The notes under the pieces are model-generated. The model saw nothing but the letters and a program-made list of their open reading frames with translations. It was not told where the DNA came from and made no database searches. This document shows, piece by piece, positions 10,201 through 22,960 of a DNA stretch of 30,663 nucleotides; position 1 is the stretch's first letter; each line of letters begins with the position of its first letter. This DNA is from Plantago elongata (taxonomy: Eukaryota; Streptophyta; Magnoliopsida; Lamiales; Plantaginaceae): assembly GCA_036897095.1 (NCBI GenBank), contig JAYMSP010001582.1:1-30663 (forward strand), read 5' to 3'. Position numbers and translations under genes: made by a program.

Positions 10201-11071
10201 ATGCTAAGGCACCAATTCAGGCCCACTTTGGTGAGCTTGACAGTTTTGTTGGCTTTTCTGATGTAAAGGTACGGTCCAGTGTTTCCTGAGATACCTTCTA
10301 TTCTTGGTGGGGTGGGAAAATAAAAATGAAGCTCAGCAACAAATGAAAATTTTGGGTTACTATCACCTTTCGTGGATCATGTATGTCTTATTTGTGTGTT
10401 TATACGTCTTCTCACGTAAATAAGGGATGCTGCACCTGCAGTTCTATCAATTAAAGCACCTAGGTTTATAGAGGTAATTCTTTCCTGGTAGGTAAATGTA
10501 AGAGGTAAATCTTCCAGATAGTTAAGCTGCTTCACTTGAAAGGGTAGTTGGGTGGGTGACTAAGGGTGCTTCATTGTTCTATTTTTTAGTTACAAAAGTG
10601 GGCATAAAGCTCAAGAATATAGAACATAAATCAAGCCTTCACCATGAAGGCACTAAAGCGACACTATAGGAGTTGCATAAATAAGGTGTTGAATATGGGC
10701 TTTTGATGAATTTAGAAATTAAAACCAGACATAGTTGATGGATGAATCTTGGACTTTTAGGAAAGTTTTTTTATTCTGTGACATATATATGCTTGTTTCA
10801 CTTATATTCTAGTGATTCTCTCTAAACGATTGATCATACACAACTCTTCATTTAGACTGGGAAAGCATTAGAAGAGAAGGTAAAATCAATTGTTACCTCC
10901 GAGGTATATTTTTATCCTGGACTAGCACATGCCTTCATGAACACATCACCTGAGGGAGTCCAGAGAAGAAAAGGTATGGGAATGGACGATGAAGATGCTG
11001 CTGCAGTTGAGCAGGCATGGACTCATTTCCGTGCATGGGTAAGTATGCACCTGGCCGACGGAGCCAAGTGA
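7215..11071 (+). CDS. Dienelactone hydrolase family protein (carboxymethylenebutenolidase-like)
   Basis: This is an alpha/beta-hydrolase of the dienelactone hydrolase family; the plant substrate is unknown to me. Exons are 7215-7277, 8267-8409, 8528-8657, 10077-10268 and 10856-11071, all GT/AG with consistent phases, giving 247 residues, normal for the family. The catalytic triad is visible: Cys119 in GYCMGG, Asp167 in FGELDSFVG and His201 in YPGLAHAF. The N-terminal core has VVLQEWWGV, and IPDLYRGKVGLD spans the exon 2/3 border. The start is the first ATG after a pyrimidine-rich leader. No signal peptide is evident, so it is probably cytosolic. Intron 1 holds a three-unit tandem repeat and intron 3 (1.4 kb) a decayed miniature element. 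A consensus donor GTAAGT lies inside the last exon at 11039-11044; reading through it gives the family-like end (AWVSMHLADGAK). Confidence 0.92.
7362..8195 (+). repeat. Three-unit tandem repeat filling hydrolase intron 1
   Basis: Units start at about 7362, 7650 and 7932 (period about 280-290 bp). Each opens with (GA)(C/G)AAAATGA, ATTACC, TTTCATCTGCTACTC and TGTTTCAG, then a TTCACT, TCGTATATAATGTGGATTGGA and TGTTCTAGATGCTC block, and closes with GAGTTTTAAGATTCC and TGTCTT(A/G)TTGAACACTGTTG. Together they make up most of the 989-bp intron. Two more units lie at 1780-2250. Confidence 0.9.
9480..9599 (-). mobile_element. Decayed Stowaway-like MITE end in hydrolase intron 3
   Basis: The segment ends GAGGAGACGGGGGGAG|TA, which reads on the other strand as TA|CTCCCCCCGTCTCC, the Stowaway (Tc1/mariner) terminal consensus with its TA target. 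The matching left end was not found, so it is truncated or strongly diverged. The left limit given is approximate. Confidence 0.45.
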
Positions 11072-12162
11072 GTATATGTATCACTGTGTAGCTTGGTTTC
11101 CTTGTACACTCTGGATACATGCCCCACATTCATGCCATTTGTAGTGGCGCTGTGTCTGATTGGGAGAATTAAATGAATAAGAAAATGCTTTTGTTACTGG
11201 CTGTAGTGGCACTGCATTGATGTTTTTTCTGTTGTGGTCGTTTGTCTATATGTGCCATTTGTGTTTATTAGATGTTAGAGTTATATTTAGTATCACACCC
11301 CTTCGCCCAACATTTGGGTTTCAATCACATATGAGGCTCACGTATCATGTTGGAGGGTGTTTCATATTCGTTGTGCTGCTTGTATGACCTGCTCTATTGC
11401 TGTTTTCATGAAAAATATAGGTAAATGTTGAGATACTTTCGCATTCCTTCTTCGAATGACTTCGGCTACGCACTACTCTACTCGTCTAGGATCAAATATG
11501 ACTAATTTAGTTGCATATCTTCCACTACAAATGTTACGTGTTCATTTTTTCTTATAAAACTGCACGTCCAAGGGTACACTAATAGATTAGGTCAGCTTTC
11601 ATGATTCTAAATGGCTCATGTTGTTGCCTTGTTGGTACAAACTACAAAGAATACAAACTCAAATTTTCAAGTGCTTTTAAATGTCGAATGCTATAATGTG
11701 ACTGAACGAAAAGGACGAAATGGAACAAAGTGCATTATCAATCAATATGGGGTTAAAGTTGACTTTATCACTTTTGTGGCAAATATTCGGCGAACTTCGA
11801 ACAGAATAATCCGTCATCAAGCATCTTCTTCTTGATTAATGCCAGTACTTTATTTTATAAAATATAAAGTAATGTACTAGTGGAATCTTATTGAAGTGGA
11901 TTGAATTGAATCACACAAGGTATTAAACTACTATGATTTACGCATCATCATACTAATTTCCTTTATAATTTGGTGGGGCCAGGCTATTAGACGTTTATGA
12001 TTGGATTGAGTGGCCTGTTATGTTTAAAAATTACTTATCCATCTCGTTAATAACGAAACAATTTAGAGAATGTTTGTTTTCCAATTATAATCGATTTATT
12101 TAGCTTGATGAACATTGATATTGCCTTTAAATACTTCAATTTTAATTTCATTCTAAACTTTC

Positions 12163-12212
12163 ACCAAAATTCATCCAAATGCTCATTCAAATTCTATACC
12201 AATCAGCCCCTT
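12163..12212. repeat. MITE end fragment shared with two other sites
   Basis: ACCAAAATTCATCCAAATGC at 12163-12182 recurs with one change at 24910-24929. TCAAATTCTATACCAATCAG at 12187-12206 recurs exactly at 14080-14099, in each case followed by (C/T)CCCTNAAT. These appear to be conserved ends of related short elements; complete elements were not delimited here. Confidence 0.6.
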
Positions 12213-12249
12213 AATTTTGTACGGGTTTAAAAAATATATATAGTATGTG

Positions 12250-12408
12250 GTTAAGAGTGAGTCTGAGATATAAAATTACATGTATGCGCAATCATACGTG
12301 GTTAGAAATGAGTTGTATTGTGGAATTATTTTCATAAATAAAAAATTATTTCACTTTATTGTGACGTTCAATAAAAATTATTTCATTTTTAACGGGACGA
12401 AGAGAGTA
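12250..12408. mobile_element. Right-hand remnant of a Stowaway-like MITE
   Basis: The segment ends ATTTTTAACGGGACGAAGAGAG|TA (TA at 12407-12408), close to the Stowaway right terminus (GGGACGGAGGGAG|TA). No matching left terminus was found, so the left limit is a guess. Confidence 0.45.
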
Positions 12409-12896
12409 AAACTGAATTTGAATTTTAATAATGCATCTTTCTGCTAGTGACGTGTTGACTACAATTTTCAAAGTTAGAATCAATTAGAAAGAGTTTCAGT
12501 CGAATTTAATTGTTAATGTGGATGTGAGAAATAATTTAAATTACAATTAACTTGCTGATAATATGAGTAGTGATATCATTGATAAGGGTATATCAAACTA
12601 TGCTAGAGATAGTTGAACATCATCATTCGTTGCTGAGATCGAACTTGTTTTGTTCAATGAGATAGATATTTGAAAAATGCATTGATTTGTAAACTTCGAT
12701 TTTGGTGAAAAATGAGAAGCTAGAATTTAATCAACAGAGGCGAAGATGATGGGAAGTTGCATGTTACCGATTGGCAATGTTAACAATTGGCTATTTGAGA
12801 TTTGAGGCTATTATTCCCCAAATGCGCAGCCACTGACTTTTCAATATTGTCCATCGAAATTACTTGTTCAATTACGTTTCTAATTTATGGGACTTA

Positions 12897-13012
12897 GGGA
12901 CGGTTTGTTATTGAATTTCAGTGGCTTGTGTCCATTAAAATTAAATACTTTTTTATAAAAAGTTCAATTTGAATGGGAAGTTGGCCGCTCGAGTGGTATA
13001 ACAAACAACCCC
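12897..13012. mobile_element. Short inverted-repeat element (MITE-like)
   Basis: The left end GGGACGGTTTGTTATTGAAT and the complement of the right end, GGGGTTGTTTGTTATACCAC, align over about 16 bp, giving a 116-bp element. Target duplication is unclear and the family is not assigned. Confidence 0.5.
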
Positions 13013-14079
13013 ATATATTATAAATGATTATATAATAAATATTAATCAATCGATCTTACTTTCACGGCCCTTATAATGAACTTCTAAATGAATAATAATT
13101 ATTATACTTCCTTTTTCCTTTCTTTCTGTTTTTATACTAAAGATATAAAGTTAATACAACTTTTCTTTCTTTTTTTTTTTATGAACACCATATTATCGAA
13201 TATCTCTCCATTTAATGAAGTCGATAGCGATTAATATTTGCACCTGTATATCAGTGCATACTATTCTCATTTACTTCCTAGTGACCTTTGTGATAACATT
13301 TATATGTAATTCGTTGTTTATGGTAGAGATTAGTGTAAAACACACACATAATATTATGATTGGAATGGAGGGTCAAGGGTTAAGTCAAAGCCAAAGCGGA
13401 CAGCCAAAACACATTTTGGAAAGGCTGAAAGGGTATTTATGGACCTGATATTGATATTTTGATATCTCTACGTGCATTCTTCAATGTAACTAGTCACTTA
13501 ACCGTACCATTATAAATGATCGTCCCCTAGACCTAAATTGAATAATCTTCAATTGTAACATTTATAGACTAACTGAATATTTATTCCCATTGAAAGAATA
13601 TAATGATCGGTACACTTTTCATAGTACTTATGTTGATATAAAAATTGGTGTGAAAGTTACACGTAACAATCAAAGGCACGATAAAATAAATATTGAGCTA
13701 GGACATAGACCTAAATTTCCATTGTATATTTCAATTGAAAATTAATCTGATTTTGTTGACAGTGAATTAATGCAACATCGACAATTGACATGGAATAATA
13801 GAGGGAGAAAATTATTTTCTAACGGGTATGTTTATACACATGTCCACTCAAAGACGAATATGCACGATATGAAATGAGATTTATACAAATTAGACTCGAG
13901 ACTTTCACAATATGAAAGCCTGAACTACAAAATGAATCACTGTAATAGTTTCACATGTTCAATTGCTATTGATGTAGATAAATCGAAGGCCTATTTGTTA
14001 TACTGCTGGAGCGGTCATCTCCCCACTCAAATCGAGTATATTGTACACAAAAAAATCAATTTCGATTGGAAAGGGCCAC

Positions 14080-14104
14080 TCAAATTCTATACCAATCAGT
14101 CCCT
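14080..14104. repeat. Second copy of the CAAATTCTATACC element end
   Basis: TCAAATTCTATACCAATCAG (14080-14099) followed by TCCCT repeats the sequence at 12187-12211 in the same orientation. Confidence 0.65.
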
Positions 14105-14354
14105 AAATAATAAAGATAAGACGTATGATAAGTATTGGCAATTTTCGATTACGAGTAAGGAGACAACTTTAATGACAGTATGAGTAGAGTTAGGTAACAT
14201 TGATGTAGGCCCCAATCTTGTATATACATATTCACTATTGTCTTTCTGGACGATACATTCGATCTCTCCTTCTACATAATTTTTCACATATTTATTTAAC
14301 TTTTACCTGAAATTATACTTCATTTTTAATACGTGTGAATAGTAATGTTTTTCG

Positions 14355-14655
14355 AGCTAAACCGAGCCGAGTATTTTAATACTTGAACTCGACCGAGTTT
14401 CGACTGGCTCGTTAACAAAACGAGGAAAAAAGAGCTCGAGCTCGAAAATATACGAGCTTTATCTATAAAAATATTAAAAAAACATGTACAAGATTATAAT
14501 TTATTAAAATGATTACTCAACGAGCTTTACCGGCTGGATTCAATAATGAAACGAGTATAAAATCAAACTCGAGCTCGACTCGAAAAAACTTATTGAACTA
14601 AGCCGAATCAAACTTTACCGAACGAATCCTCGATAAGACTCGATTCGAAAATCAC
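14355..14655. repeat. GAGCTCG/CTCGA-rich repetitive element
   Basis: About 300 bp is dense in the palindromic words GAGCTCGAGCTCG, ACTCGA and CGAGC, with an AT-rich centre (14455-14510). Both ends carry TTCGA/CGAAAA words in opposite orientation. Such sequence is typical of short dispersed non-autonomous elements in plant genomes. The family cannot be named from the window, and borders are approximate. Confidence 0.5.
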
Positions 14656-14732
14656 CATGTAAAAAGAAAATGTAGTTTTTATGGTAGGAAATAAAAATTC
14701 CAAAGGTGTTGACCTGACCCATTTATTTTGAA

Positions 14733-14738
14733 TGGGCC
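14733..14738 (+). promoter_or_regulatory. Site II element (TGGGCC) upstream of aconitase
   Basis: AATGGGCCAATAAAAA lies about 300 bp before the aconitase ATG. TGGGCC/T (site II) motifs are bound by TCP factors and are enriched in promoters of nuclear genes for mitochondrial proteins. A single motif is weak evidence. Confidence 0.35.
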
Positions 14739-15040
14739 AATAAAAACCTAGTCCATCATCATGTCATGTGCCTCCCACAAGCTCACAAAGGCTACCTTCA
14801 CTTCTATTCTTCTCCTTCTTCCTCTAACTAATCATCAAAATAGAAAACTTGTTAAAAATCTCATCTCACTCGCCATATATTCATATCATTTCTTGATCTC
14901 CAATCCAATAAATCCCTCCATTTGGGCACACACCCCCATACAACCAATCTCACACTACAATCCAATTCTCCTCCATTCCTTGTTGAATGTGATCTCCATC
15001 ATCATCACAATTCACAACCAATTCCACACCTGTTCTCGCC

Positions 15041-18000
15041 ATGTATATAAGCGGGACCTCCACGCTTCTACGAAGAGCATCCGGCTCTTCCAACACAGGC
15101 AAACGAGTCTTCTCATCGCTTTCCAGGACTCCTGTTTCTGGTGCTAATACCAGTAGTGGTAGCAGTAAGGTGTGTTCGAGTGTTAATCAGCATCACAGAC
15201 TCCTCAGCTATTGCTCTTCTCGCTGGAGCCACGGTGCGGACTGGAAATCGTCGCCTTCAACTCTCACGTCGCAGATCAGAACCGGTTCGGTTGACTCGTT
15301 GCTCAATCGGAAGATCGCTACCATGGGTGAGTGTGTGTTGATCAGCTACTTTTATTTGTTTTGTGATCTGGTTTTTTGTGTATCTGGAATTTGGTTGTGT
15401 GATGTGTGGAATTGGTGTATTGGAATTGAATTTTGTTTGTGTGCGTTTGGCTTTATTTATTTGCTGTGTAGCTGATTTTTGTTTATTTCGATGTTGAAAT
15501 TTGAAAAGCTTGAGAAGGTTGTTGATAGTTATGATATTGAGTATATGTTTGGTTGCGTCGTCAAGTATTAAGGATTTGATGTTTATTAATATCTAGCTGA
15601 ATGTGACCTTGTGGATATTGGTTTTTGATGTTTTTGTGTATGATTGTTTTAGTGCTGTCATGAGGTAAGGTTTCTTACTTGATTGTTACGTGTGATTACA
15701 GCCTCTGAGAATGCTTTCAAGGGAATCTTTACCAGCCTACCGAAGCCTGGTGGTGGTGAATTCGGAAAATTCTACAGCCTCCCAGCTCTTAATGATCCGA
15801 GGATAGGTAATTTCTCATAACACTCTAATCCTGCATTTTTGCTACATGTGATTGTGGATTTCATACACACTGATGATGATTTTCATGGCTTATAGGTATG
15901 TTGGATTAGCGTGATTAATTGAACACAACTTAGTAACTTTAACGGTGTTTTTCTGTGCTTATTCTTAATAATGCAGATAAGCTCCCGTACTCCATTAGAA
16001 TCCTTCTTGAATCAGCAATACGTAATTGTGACGGATTCCAAGTTAAGAAGGAAGATGTTGAAAAGATTATTGACTGGGAAAAAACTGCTCCGAAACAAGT
16101 TGAGATTCCATTCAAGCCTGCCCGTGTCCTCCTCCAGGTATTTGTCTTGCTTGATTTATCCTGTTTTCTTTATTCCATATGAGCGACCTTAATATAAAAT
16201 TTGATTGTTTTGGCAGGACTTTACCGGTGTGCCAGCTGTGGTGGATCTTGCTTGCATGCGTGATGCCATGAACAAACTTGGCAGTGATTCAAACAAGATC
16301 AATCCTTTGGTATGCCCAGTGCTTTGTCTGTCTATGTTTGGTTTCTATTGCGACATACTAGATGTGTTAACTGGAAAGTCCTTGTAATGAATCGGCCAAA
16401 CATTTCTTTATTTTTGAATCGTGTGCACTCAAGTAGGCTGCCGCTCAGTTTTATAATGAGCATCGAAGGACAGAAAATGGTTGCCGATAACCTAGGTGCT
16501 GTGAAATGATACTTTAAGACTGAACATTAGTGCATGCATGTGGAGTATACGATTGCTATGGAAAATTTCTTCTCCCACTTAGTTAACTTGAATCTCCATT
16601 CCTTGGTTTGATAATTGCAGGCCGACTGCTGTTGGTGTTTAAGTTTATTGACATTTATATTTGAACCGTAAAGTTCTCTGCCAGTTGTTTCTTATTTCCA
16701 TCCTTTGAAGCCTTTCTGTCTTCAGTTTAGTTGTGTTTGCTATTTTTGGGGTTTTATTGCTTCTGTACTCATATTCCATTTCCTGCCAAGAACATTGGAA
16801 GTGCTTTGTCGTTTTGGTAACTTTTGCAACTTCACTAAATTAATATTCCACTTCCCCCCCACCATTTGTTGATGTTTGCATAGTTTGCTTGATACCATCT
16901 TGTTGCTGTTTTTGCTTTGCCTGTTTCTGGTTCTATGGTTACTTATTAAGGTACTGTGGGTGGACTTGCAGGTTCCTGTAGATCTAGTTATTGATCACTC
17001 TGTTCAAGTGGATGTTACAAGGTCAGAAAATGCTGTCCAGGCCAATATGGAACTTGAATTCAAGAGGAACAAAGAAAGATTTGCTTTTCTTAAGTGGGGT
17101 TCCAATGCTTTCCAGAATATGCTTGTTGTACCACCAGGTTCTGGTATAGTTCACCAGGTATTAAAAAAAGTCACAATTTGCGTTGTGGATAAATTGGTCT
17201 AGGTCCTCTTTATTCAACACCCAAGATTCCATAATTTGACTTGTGTTGGTTGTACTATTTTAGGTCAATCTTGAATATCTTGCACGGTTAGTCTTCAATA
17301 CTGAAGGTGTTCTATACCCAGATAGCGTGGTAGGAACTGATTCTCATACCACCATGATTGACGGATTGGGAGTTGCTGGTTGGGGAGTCGGAGGCATTGA
17401 GGCAGAGGCAGCAATGCTTGGCCAGGTATATATTTGAACAAGTAAATTTTTCGTTTGGTTCTCATACTTTCATTCCCATCCATCACTACTTGATTGTTCT
17501 AGAATCTCTAACTGGGTGTTTGCAATAGCTTGAAAATGTTTTAAGATGCCTACTTTAAGTAGTAGAGGTGGTATGATAATATGCGGGGTGATTGCAAAAA
17601 CTACAGAGACTAAAAATGTGTTAAAACCTGAAACTGCTCATGTGCTGCTTCTCAATTTCAGCTCATTGCAACCTAAAAGAAGTTCAAATAACTTATGTTG
17701 TCGGAAACACTGAATGTTCAACTTTTTATTAAATGAAGTTGGGAATGGCAACTTACAAGCTGTTGCAACCTCCCTGAGTATTTTTTTCTTCTTTGTAAAT
17801 TCTGTAACAGGGATCTTTCCCTAGTTTTCTCCCTTAGAAACATAAATTTTGAACAAGAAATAGCCCCACACCCCCAGTATCACTGTGTTGGAATTAAAAT
17901 GGTGGTGTTGTTTGGGGTGATTGAAAATGAATTTTGGTTGCTGTTATGAAATTTGTATTAAGGTGCATGCTGGACTGTCATAACTAATGCTCTTCTCTGT

Positions 18001-21000
18001 CGGACAGCCAATGAGCATGGTTCTACCAGGTGTTGTTGGATTCAAGTTGTCTGGGAAATTACGAGATGGCATCACAGCTACTGACCTGGTTTTGACTGTC
18101 ACACAAATGCTAAGGAAGCATGGTGTTGTCGGAAAATTCGTGGAGTTTTATGGTAATGTCACTGAATTTCAAGTAATGAAATTGCTTCTCTCTGTATTGT
18201 GTTTCAGTGGGAGGGAGGACCTAATATTAGATGCTTCATGTATTCAGGTGCTGGTGTGGGTGAAATCTCCTTAGCTGACAGAGCCACCATAGCAAACATG
18301 TCACCAGAATATGGTGCCACTATGGGTTTCTTCCCTGTAGATCATGTTACCTTGCAGTACCTGAAGTTAACTGGCAGAAGTGATGAGACAGTGAGTACAT
18401 TAACACTCAAAAATGAAAAACAATGTATTCCATTCCCTTTCCCTATTTTTGAGACTTAAGTGAACCCTGGATGCTGGCATGTAGGTTTCAATGATAGAGG
18501 CTTATCTCCGGGCAAACAATATGTTTGTGGACTACAAAGAAGTAAGCTCTATGCCAATCCTGATATTCCTTGAAAACGTATGGTTTTTGTCATCTTCTTA
18601 CAACTAATTGTTACCTTTCTTACGGCAGCCTCAACTAGAAAGAGCATATTCCTCTTTCGTGGAACTAGATCTCTCCGACATTGAACCATGTATTTCAGGG
18701 CCTAAGAGGTTTGTTCTAGGAAAATGGATCTGAATTTTAATCTTTCATACAGTAGCATGGATTTGGTGATATTTATACCTGTATATAATTTCTTTTTAGG
18801 CCTCATGATCGCGTTCCTTTGAAAGAAATGAAATCTGACTGGCACTCTTGCCTCGATAGCAAAGTGGGGTTCAAGGTAAATTTGAATCCTGTTAAACAAA
18901 TTAAGGTTTTGTTATTGTTGTTGTTGTTGTTGTTGCTGTTGTTGTTGTTGTTGTTGTTAATATCACTACTATTTTATTCTTTCTCTACTAAACTGATCTT
19001 AACATACACAGTTCTGACCAATTATGTAGTTTTGTGATGTCTGGGATTCGGCAGGGGCTTTTCTTTTCTGTTGTTGAAAGCATAATTTTAGTTATTCTAC
19101 ATTTCAACGAGTCATTTCCTAAATTTAATCAGGGCTTTGCCGTGCCAAAAGAAGCACGAGAAAAGGTGGCCAAGTTCTCATTTCACGGGGAACCTGCTGA
19201 GCTCAAACATGGAAGTGTTGTCATTGCTGCTATCACGAGTTGTACAAATACATCAAATCCTAGTGTTATGCTTGGGGCAGGTCTTGTGGCAAAGAAGGCC
19301 TGTGAGCTCGGACTTCAGGTTACCTGGTCTTTTCACAAACTCAGCTGATTAATTCTTTGGCTATTGTCATATGTATGCTAACTGAGCAGTTATAATCTCT
19401 CAGGTAAAACCATGGATAAAGACGAGCCTTGCTCCAGGCTCTGGGGTGGTTACGAAATACTTGGAGAAGAGGTATTGCTTGTTTACTTCATTCAGCTTCA
19501 TTTATTTTCTTAAAGGAATTCGAAACTAAATGTTCACGACGTGCATCCCCTATCTTATATTTATTGCCTGTCGTATCCTTTTTCAAACACTCCACACTGA
19601 GGCCCTGAGCGTATTTTTATGAACAAAATTTAAAAACTTCTGGTGCAAAAGCCAAAAACACATGCCTTTTTTCCACGAAATTTGCAAAAGTGGGTTCTTT
19701 GTGTCAGTTTTGGAAGTAGCATTGGGACGCTAGTTGGTAAACAAAATACTATCATACACGTCCTGGTATTTACTCTGATATTATGCAGCATCCAAAATAA
19801 CTTTTGATTTCTTCGCTTGATGCAGTGGCCTAACACCATACTTAAATCAGCAAGGGTTCAATATTGTGGGGTATGGCTGCACAACATGTATCGGAAATTC
19901 TGGGGAGCTTGATGAAACTGTTGGTGCTACTATATCAGAAAATGGTATAATCTGTACTATGATTTGTAGTGTTTCTCAAATGATTCAAAATTGACAGTTT
20001 CCTGATTTGGATATAATTGTCTTGTACAGATATTGTTGCAGCTGCCGTACTTTCCGGAAACCGTAACTTTGAAGGTCGTGTACATGCCTTGACGAGAGCA
20101 AATTATCTTGCTTCACCTCCCTTGGTTGTTGCTTACGCCCTTGCTGGCACGGTGAGTGATTAAATTATTATGTCCACTATTCATCTGATTATGGAATCAT
20201 GCACTGTCCGAGAGGGATATGGGGATGGCTTAAAATTGAAGATTTATCCCTCTTATTTCAGAACTTGATAGGCATATATTAGAATTATCAGACAGCTGGT
20301 AAATTGCATATGAGCTGTGTAACTGCTCATAAAAAGAATTAAACGTGAGTACAGTGTTATATGCAACTTCCATAAAATTCTGAAAGAAAGATGTATTTAT
20401 ATACCTAGACTCCCCAAGTTTTGGAAAGGAAGTAGTTCTGGAAGTGTTGGGGAATTTTATGTGAGATAATTGACGAGGTGGGCTTTATAAGCTGAGAATT
20501 CCAAACATAAGCATGAATGTTGATTATTTTATGCAATGTGATATAGACGAAATTCAGTAGTTACAACTTACAACATCAATCATGTGAAATTAACTCAGCC
20601 ATGTGCTTAGTTTCTTCAAAAGTCAATGGTTACTATTCCATCTGTATTTATAATAATAATAATAATACACATTGTTTTCTTTGTTTTACAGGTCGATATT
20701 GATTTTGAGAAAGAGCCAATTGGCGTAGGAAAGGATGGAAAAGATGTATACTTTAGGGATATCTGGCCTTCAAGTGAAGAAGTAGCCGAGGTACAGAATT
20801 ATTCATAATGTTTTTTATTACTTGTAGGATCTGGAAGAATCTGAAATTAAGATTGCAATTAAATTTATATTAGGTGGTCCAATCCAGCGTATTGCCCGAT
20901 ATGTTCAAGAGCACTTACGAATCTATCACAAAAGGTAATCCCATGTGGAATGACTTATCAGTGCCAGAATCCAAGTTGTACTCATGGGATCCGAACTCTA

Positions 21001-22782
21001 CATACATCCATGAGCCACCATACTTCAAGAACATGACCATGAATCCCCCGGGCCCACATGGAGTCAAAGATGCCTACTGTTTGCTCAACTTTGGTGACAG
21101 TATCACGACGGATCACATCTCCCCTGCTGGAAGCATTCACAAGGATAGCCCTGCAGCCAAGTTTTTAGGTGAGCGTGGAGTTGATCGCAAGGATTTCAAT
21201 TCTTATGGCAGTCGTCGGGGTAACGATGAAATAATGGCACGAGGAACTTTTGCAAATATCCGTCTTGTCAACAAGTTGTTGAAGGGGGAAGTTGGTGCAA
21301 AGACGGTTCATGTTCCTAGTGGAGAAAAACTTTATGTTTTTGATGCTGCAATGGTAAATTCCTCACCTCTGTTTATTTTATTTAGTTGGGGTTCATTTTG
21401 ATAGATTATCGATTCTTGGTTGACTTAATATCAGGATACCACTGTATGAACTCCTATAAAAAACGTTTTCCTCAACTGTTCAAAAACCTTGAAGCCAACA
21501 TCTACAATTACTACCATTTGATTGTTGATAACCAATTACAATTACGCCACTATGAAAATCATAGTTTCTGAAGCCATCAACTGGACCAAGTTTAAACAAT
21601 TTGGTTTTGTTTAGTTTTTATGAGCCTGTCATTGATCCAGTGCAGGCAAAAGTATCTGATCTTTTATTGTCGTTTAGACCTGCTACTTTTTGTAATACAT
21701 TATTTTTTTTGACACTCTCAACATCCAGAAATACAAGTCAGCTGGACAAGACACAATTATCTTGGCTGGAGCCGAGTATGGAAGTGGAAGCTCCCGAGAC
21801 TGGGCTGCCAAGGGCCCAATGTTGTTGGTAAGTCTGCAAGCTTTTTTGTGGCTTGTCCTTTTCGCTTCTTTGTTCCCATTCTCATTTTGCAGATGCTATT
21901 AAAAGAAAAGAAATGTACACATGGAGGCAACCTAACCTAATTGGTATATCTATGTAATAGGGAGTCAAAGCAGTGATTGCCAAAAGCTTTGAGAGGATTC
22001 ATCGTAGTAATCTTGTTGGAATGGGCATTATTCCTCTATGTTTCAAGGCTGGTGAGGATGCAGATACATTAGGATTGACAGGTCATGAACGCTACACTAT
22101 CGATCTCCCTGCCAATATATCCGATATTCGCCCTGGACAAGACATTGCTGTGAGTACCGACTCAGGAAAACAATTTACCTGCACTGTCCGTTTTGACACT
22201 GAGGTAAGTTCTACAGCTTTCTATTGCCCATCACGTTTTCTGATCTGCAGTTATGGATCCAAAATAACTAGCCAGAGCTGTCTGAGCCTGTATTATCTCT
22301 CTAGATGAGATAGGATAAGGCCTGTACCTTATTTACATGCAAGTATAAACTAAACTATCAAGTAATATGTCCTCCTTCAGTTCTTGCAGTCGAGTAACCC
22401 CTCTGACTAGCAATATAAAATTATCCTCTCTTCGAGAATCAAATAGGATGAATGTTTCTAGAATCACAAGACTTATAATAGCAGCTAAAGATGACCCCGA
22501 CTTACTTGAGAAGTGTTCACGTATAGTGCTTAAAGCAGGATGAGCTTAAATTGTTTAATTAAAATAGGCCTTCTACATGTAATTCGTTTAATTAAATGAC
22601 TGATATATGTAAAAGAGTAGCTATGTTGTAAAGAAACTAGTTCTTTGGATCTATCTAGTGTATCTGCTTGCTGTCTAAGGATCAAGCGATTGATATCTAA
22701 TTTTATCTTACAGGTGGAGTTGGCCTACTTCAACCATGGAGGAATACTTCCATATGTTATCCGACAGCTTACTCAGCAATAA
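15041..22782 (+). CDS. ACO: Aconitate hydratase with organellar presequence, complete 20-exon gene
   Basis: Aconitase interconverts citrate and isocitrate through a 4Fe-4S cluster. The exons are 15041-15326, 15702-15806, 15977-16137, 16217-16309, 16972-17157, 17264-17425, 18008-18152, 18248-18390, 18485-18541, 18629-18708, 18800-18875, 19133-19318, 19404-19471, 19826-19944, 20030-20151, 20692-20790, 20874-21353, 21729-21827, 21961-22203 and 22714-22782. All borders are GT/AG and phases agree throughout, giving 992 residues, the usual plant length. Cluster ligands are Cys535 ([11 protein letters not shown]), Cys601 and Cys604 ([11 protein letters not shown]). Substrate-loop and swivel-domain motifs are intact ([43 protein letters not shown]). 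The first 94 residues are Ser/Arg-rich, a mitochondrial presequence. Met95, ahead of ASENAF where cytosolic plant aconitases start, is an alternative start. It most resembles Arabidopsis ACO2/ACO3. Nothing suggests a pseudogene. Confidence 0.97.
18908..18958 (+). repeat. TTG microsatellite in aconitase intron 11
   Basis: About 16 TTG/TTA/CTG triplets in a row, nearly pure TTG, begin about 35 bp after the exon 11 donor. They are likely polymorphic in length. The Leu-rich frame read through them is not coding. Confidence 0.9.
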
Positions 22783-22960
22783 GGATATACGCAAATTAAA
22801 CGTGAAGAGGGGGTTTTCAGTTATAGAATCTGAGAATAAACTACTATTTATTTTTTGATCTCTTGAGCGATGGAGATTTATCGCTGCTCCTTCTCAAGGA
22901 AGGATTAGCTTAGCGATTGCGGAGTCTAAACAGTTTCCCTTTTGTTCTTTTCATCTCTGT

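Larger units (their letters stand above)
11072..14340. other. Intergenic region after the hydrolase, no gene seen
   Basis: The first 200-300 bases should be the hydrolase 3' UTR (AATGAATAAG at about 11172). The rest is AT-rich and lacks any frame I can recognise; the frames at 11611-11835, 13215-13448 and 13932-14183 look non-coding. It contains fragments of several miniature elements, listed separately. Confidence 0.6.

Noticed and set aside
11611..11835. 74-codon open frame after the hydrolase
   Set aside because: No similarity to a known family, no splice or promoter context, and within range for chance in this stretch.
14761..15147. 128-codon frame overlapping the aconitase start
   Set aside because: It covers the C/T-rich aconitase leader in another frame, and the Ser/Ile/Leu-rich product reflects that composition.
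18197..18247. Alternative acceptor or extra exon before aconitase exon 8 (TTTCAG|TGGGAGG)
   Set aside because: Using the AG before 18248 gives the conserved [15 protein letters not shown] sequence. The earlier AG would insert residues absent from the family.
18819..19037. Leucine-run protein from the TTG repeat
   Set aside because: It is aconitase exon 11 read past its donor into a TTG microsatellite; the spliced aconitase frame continues at 19133.
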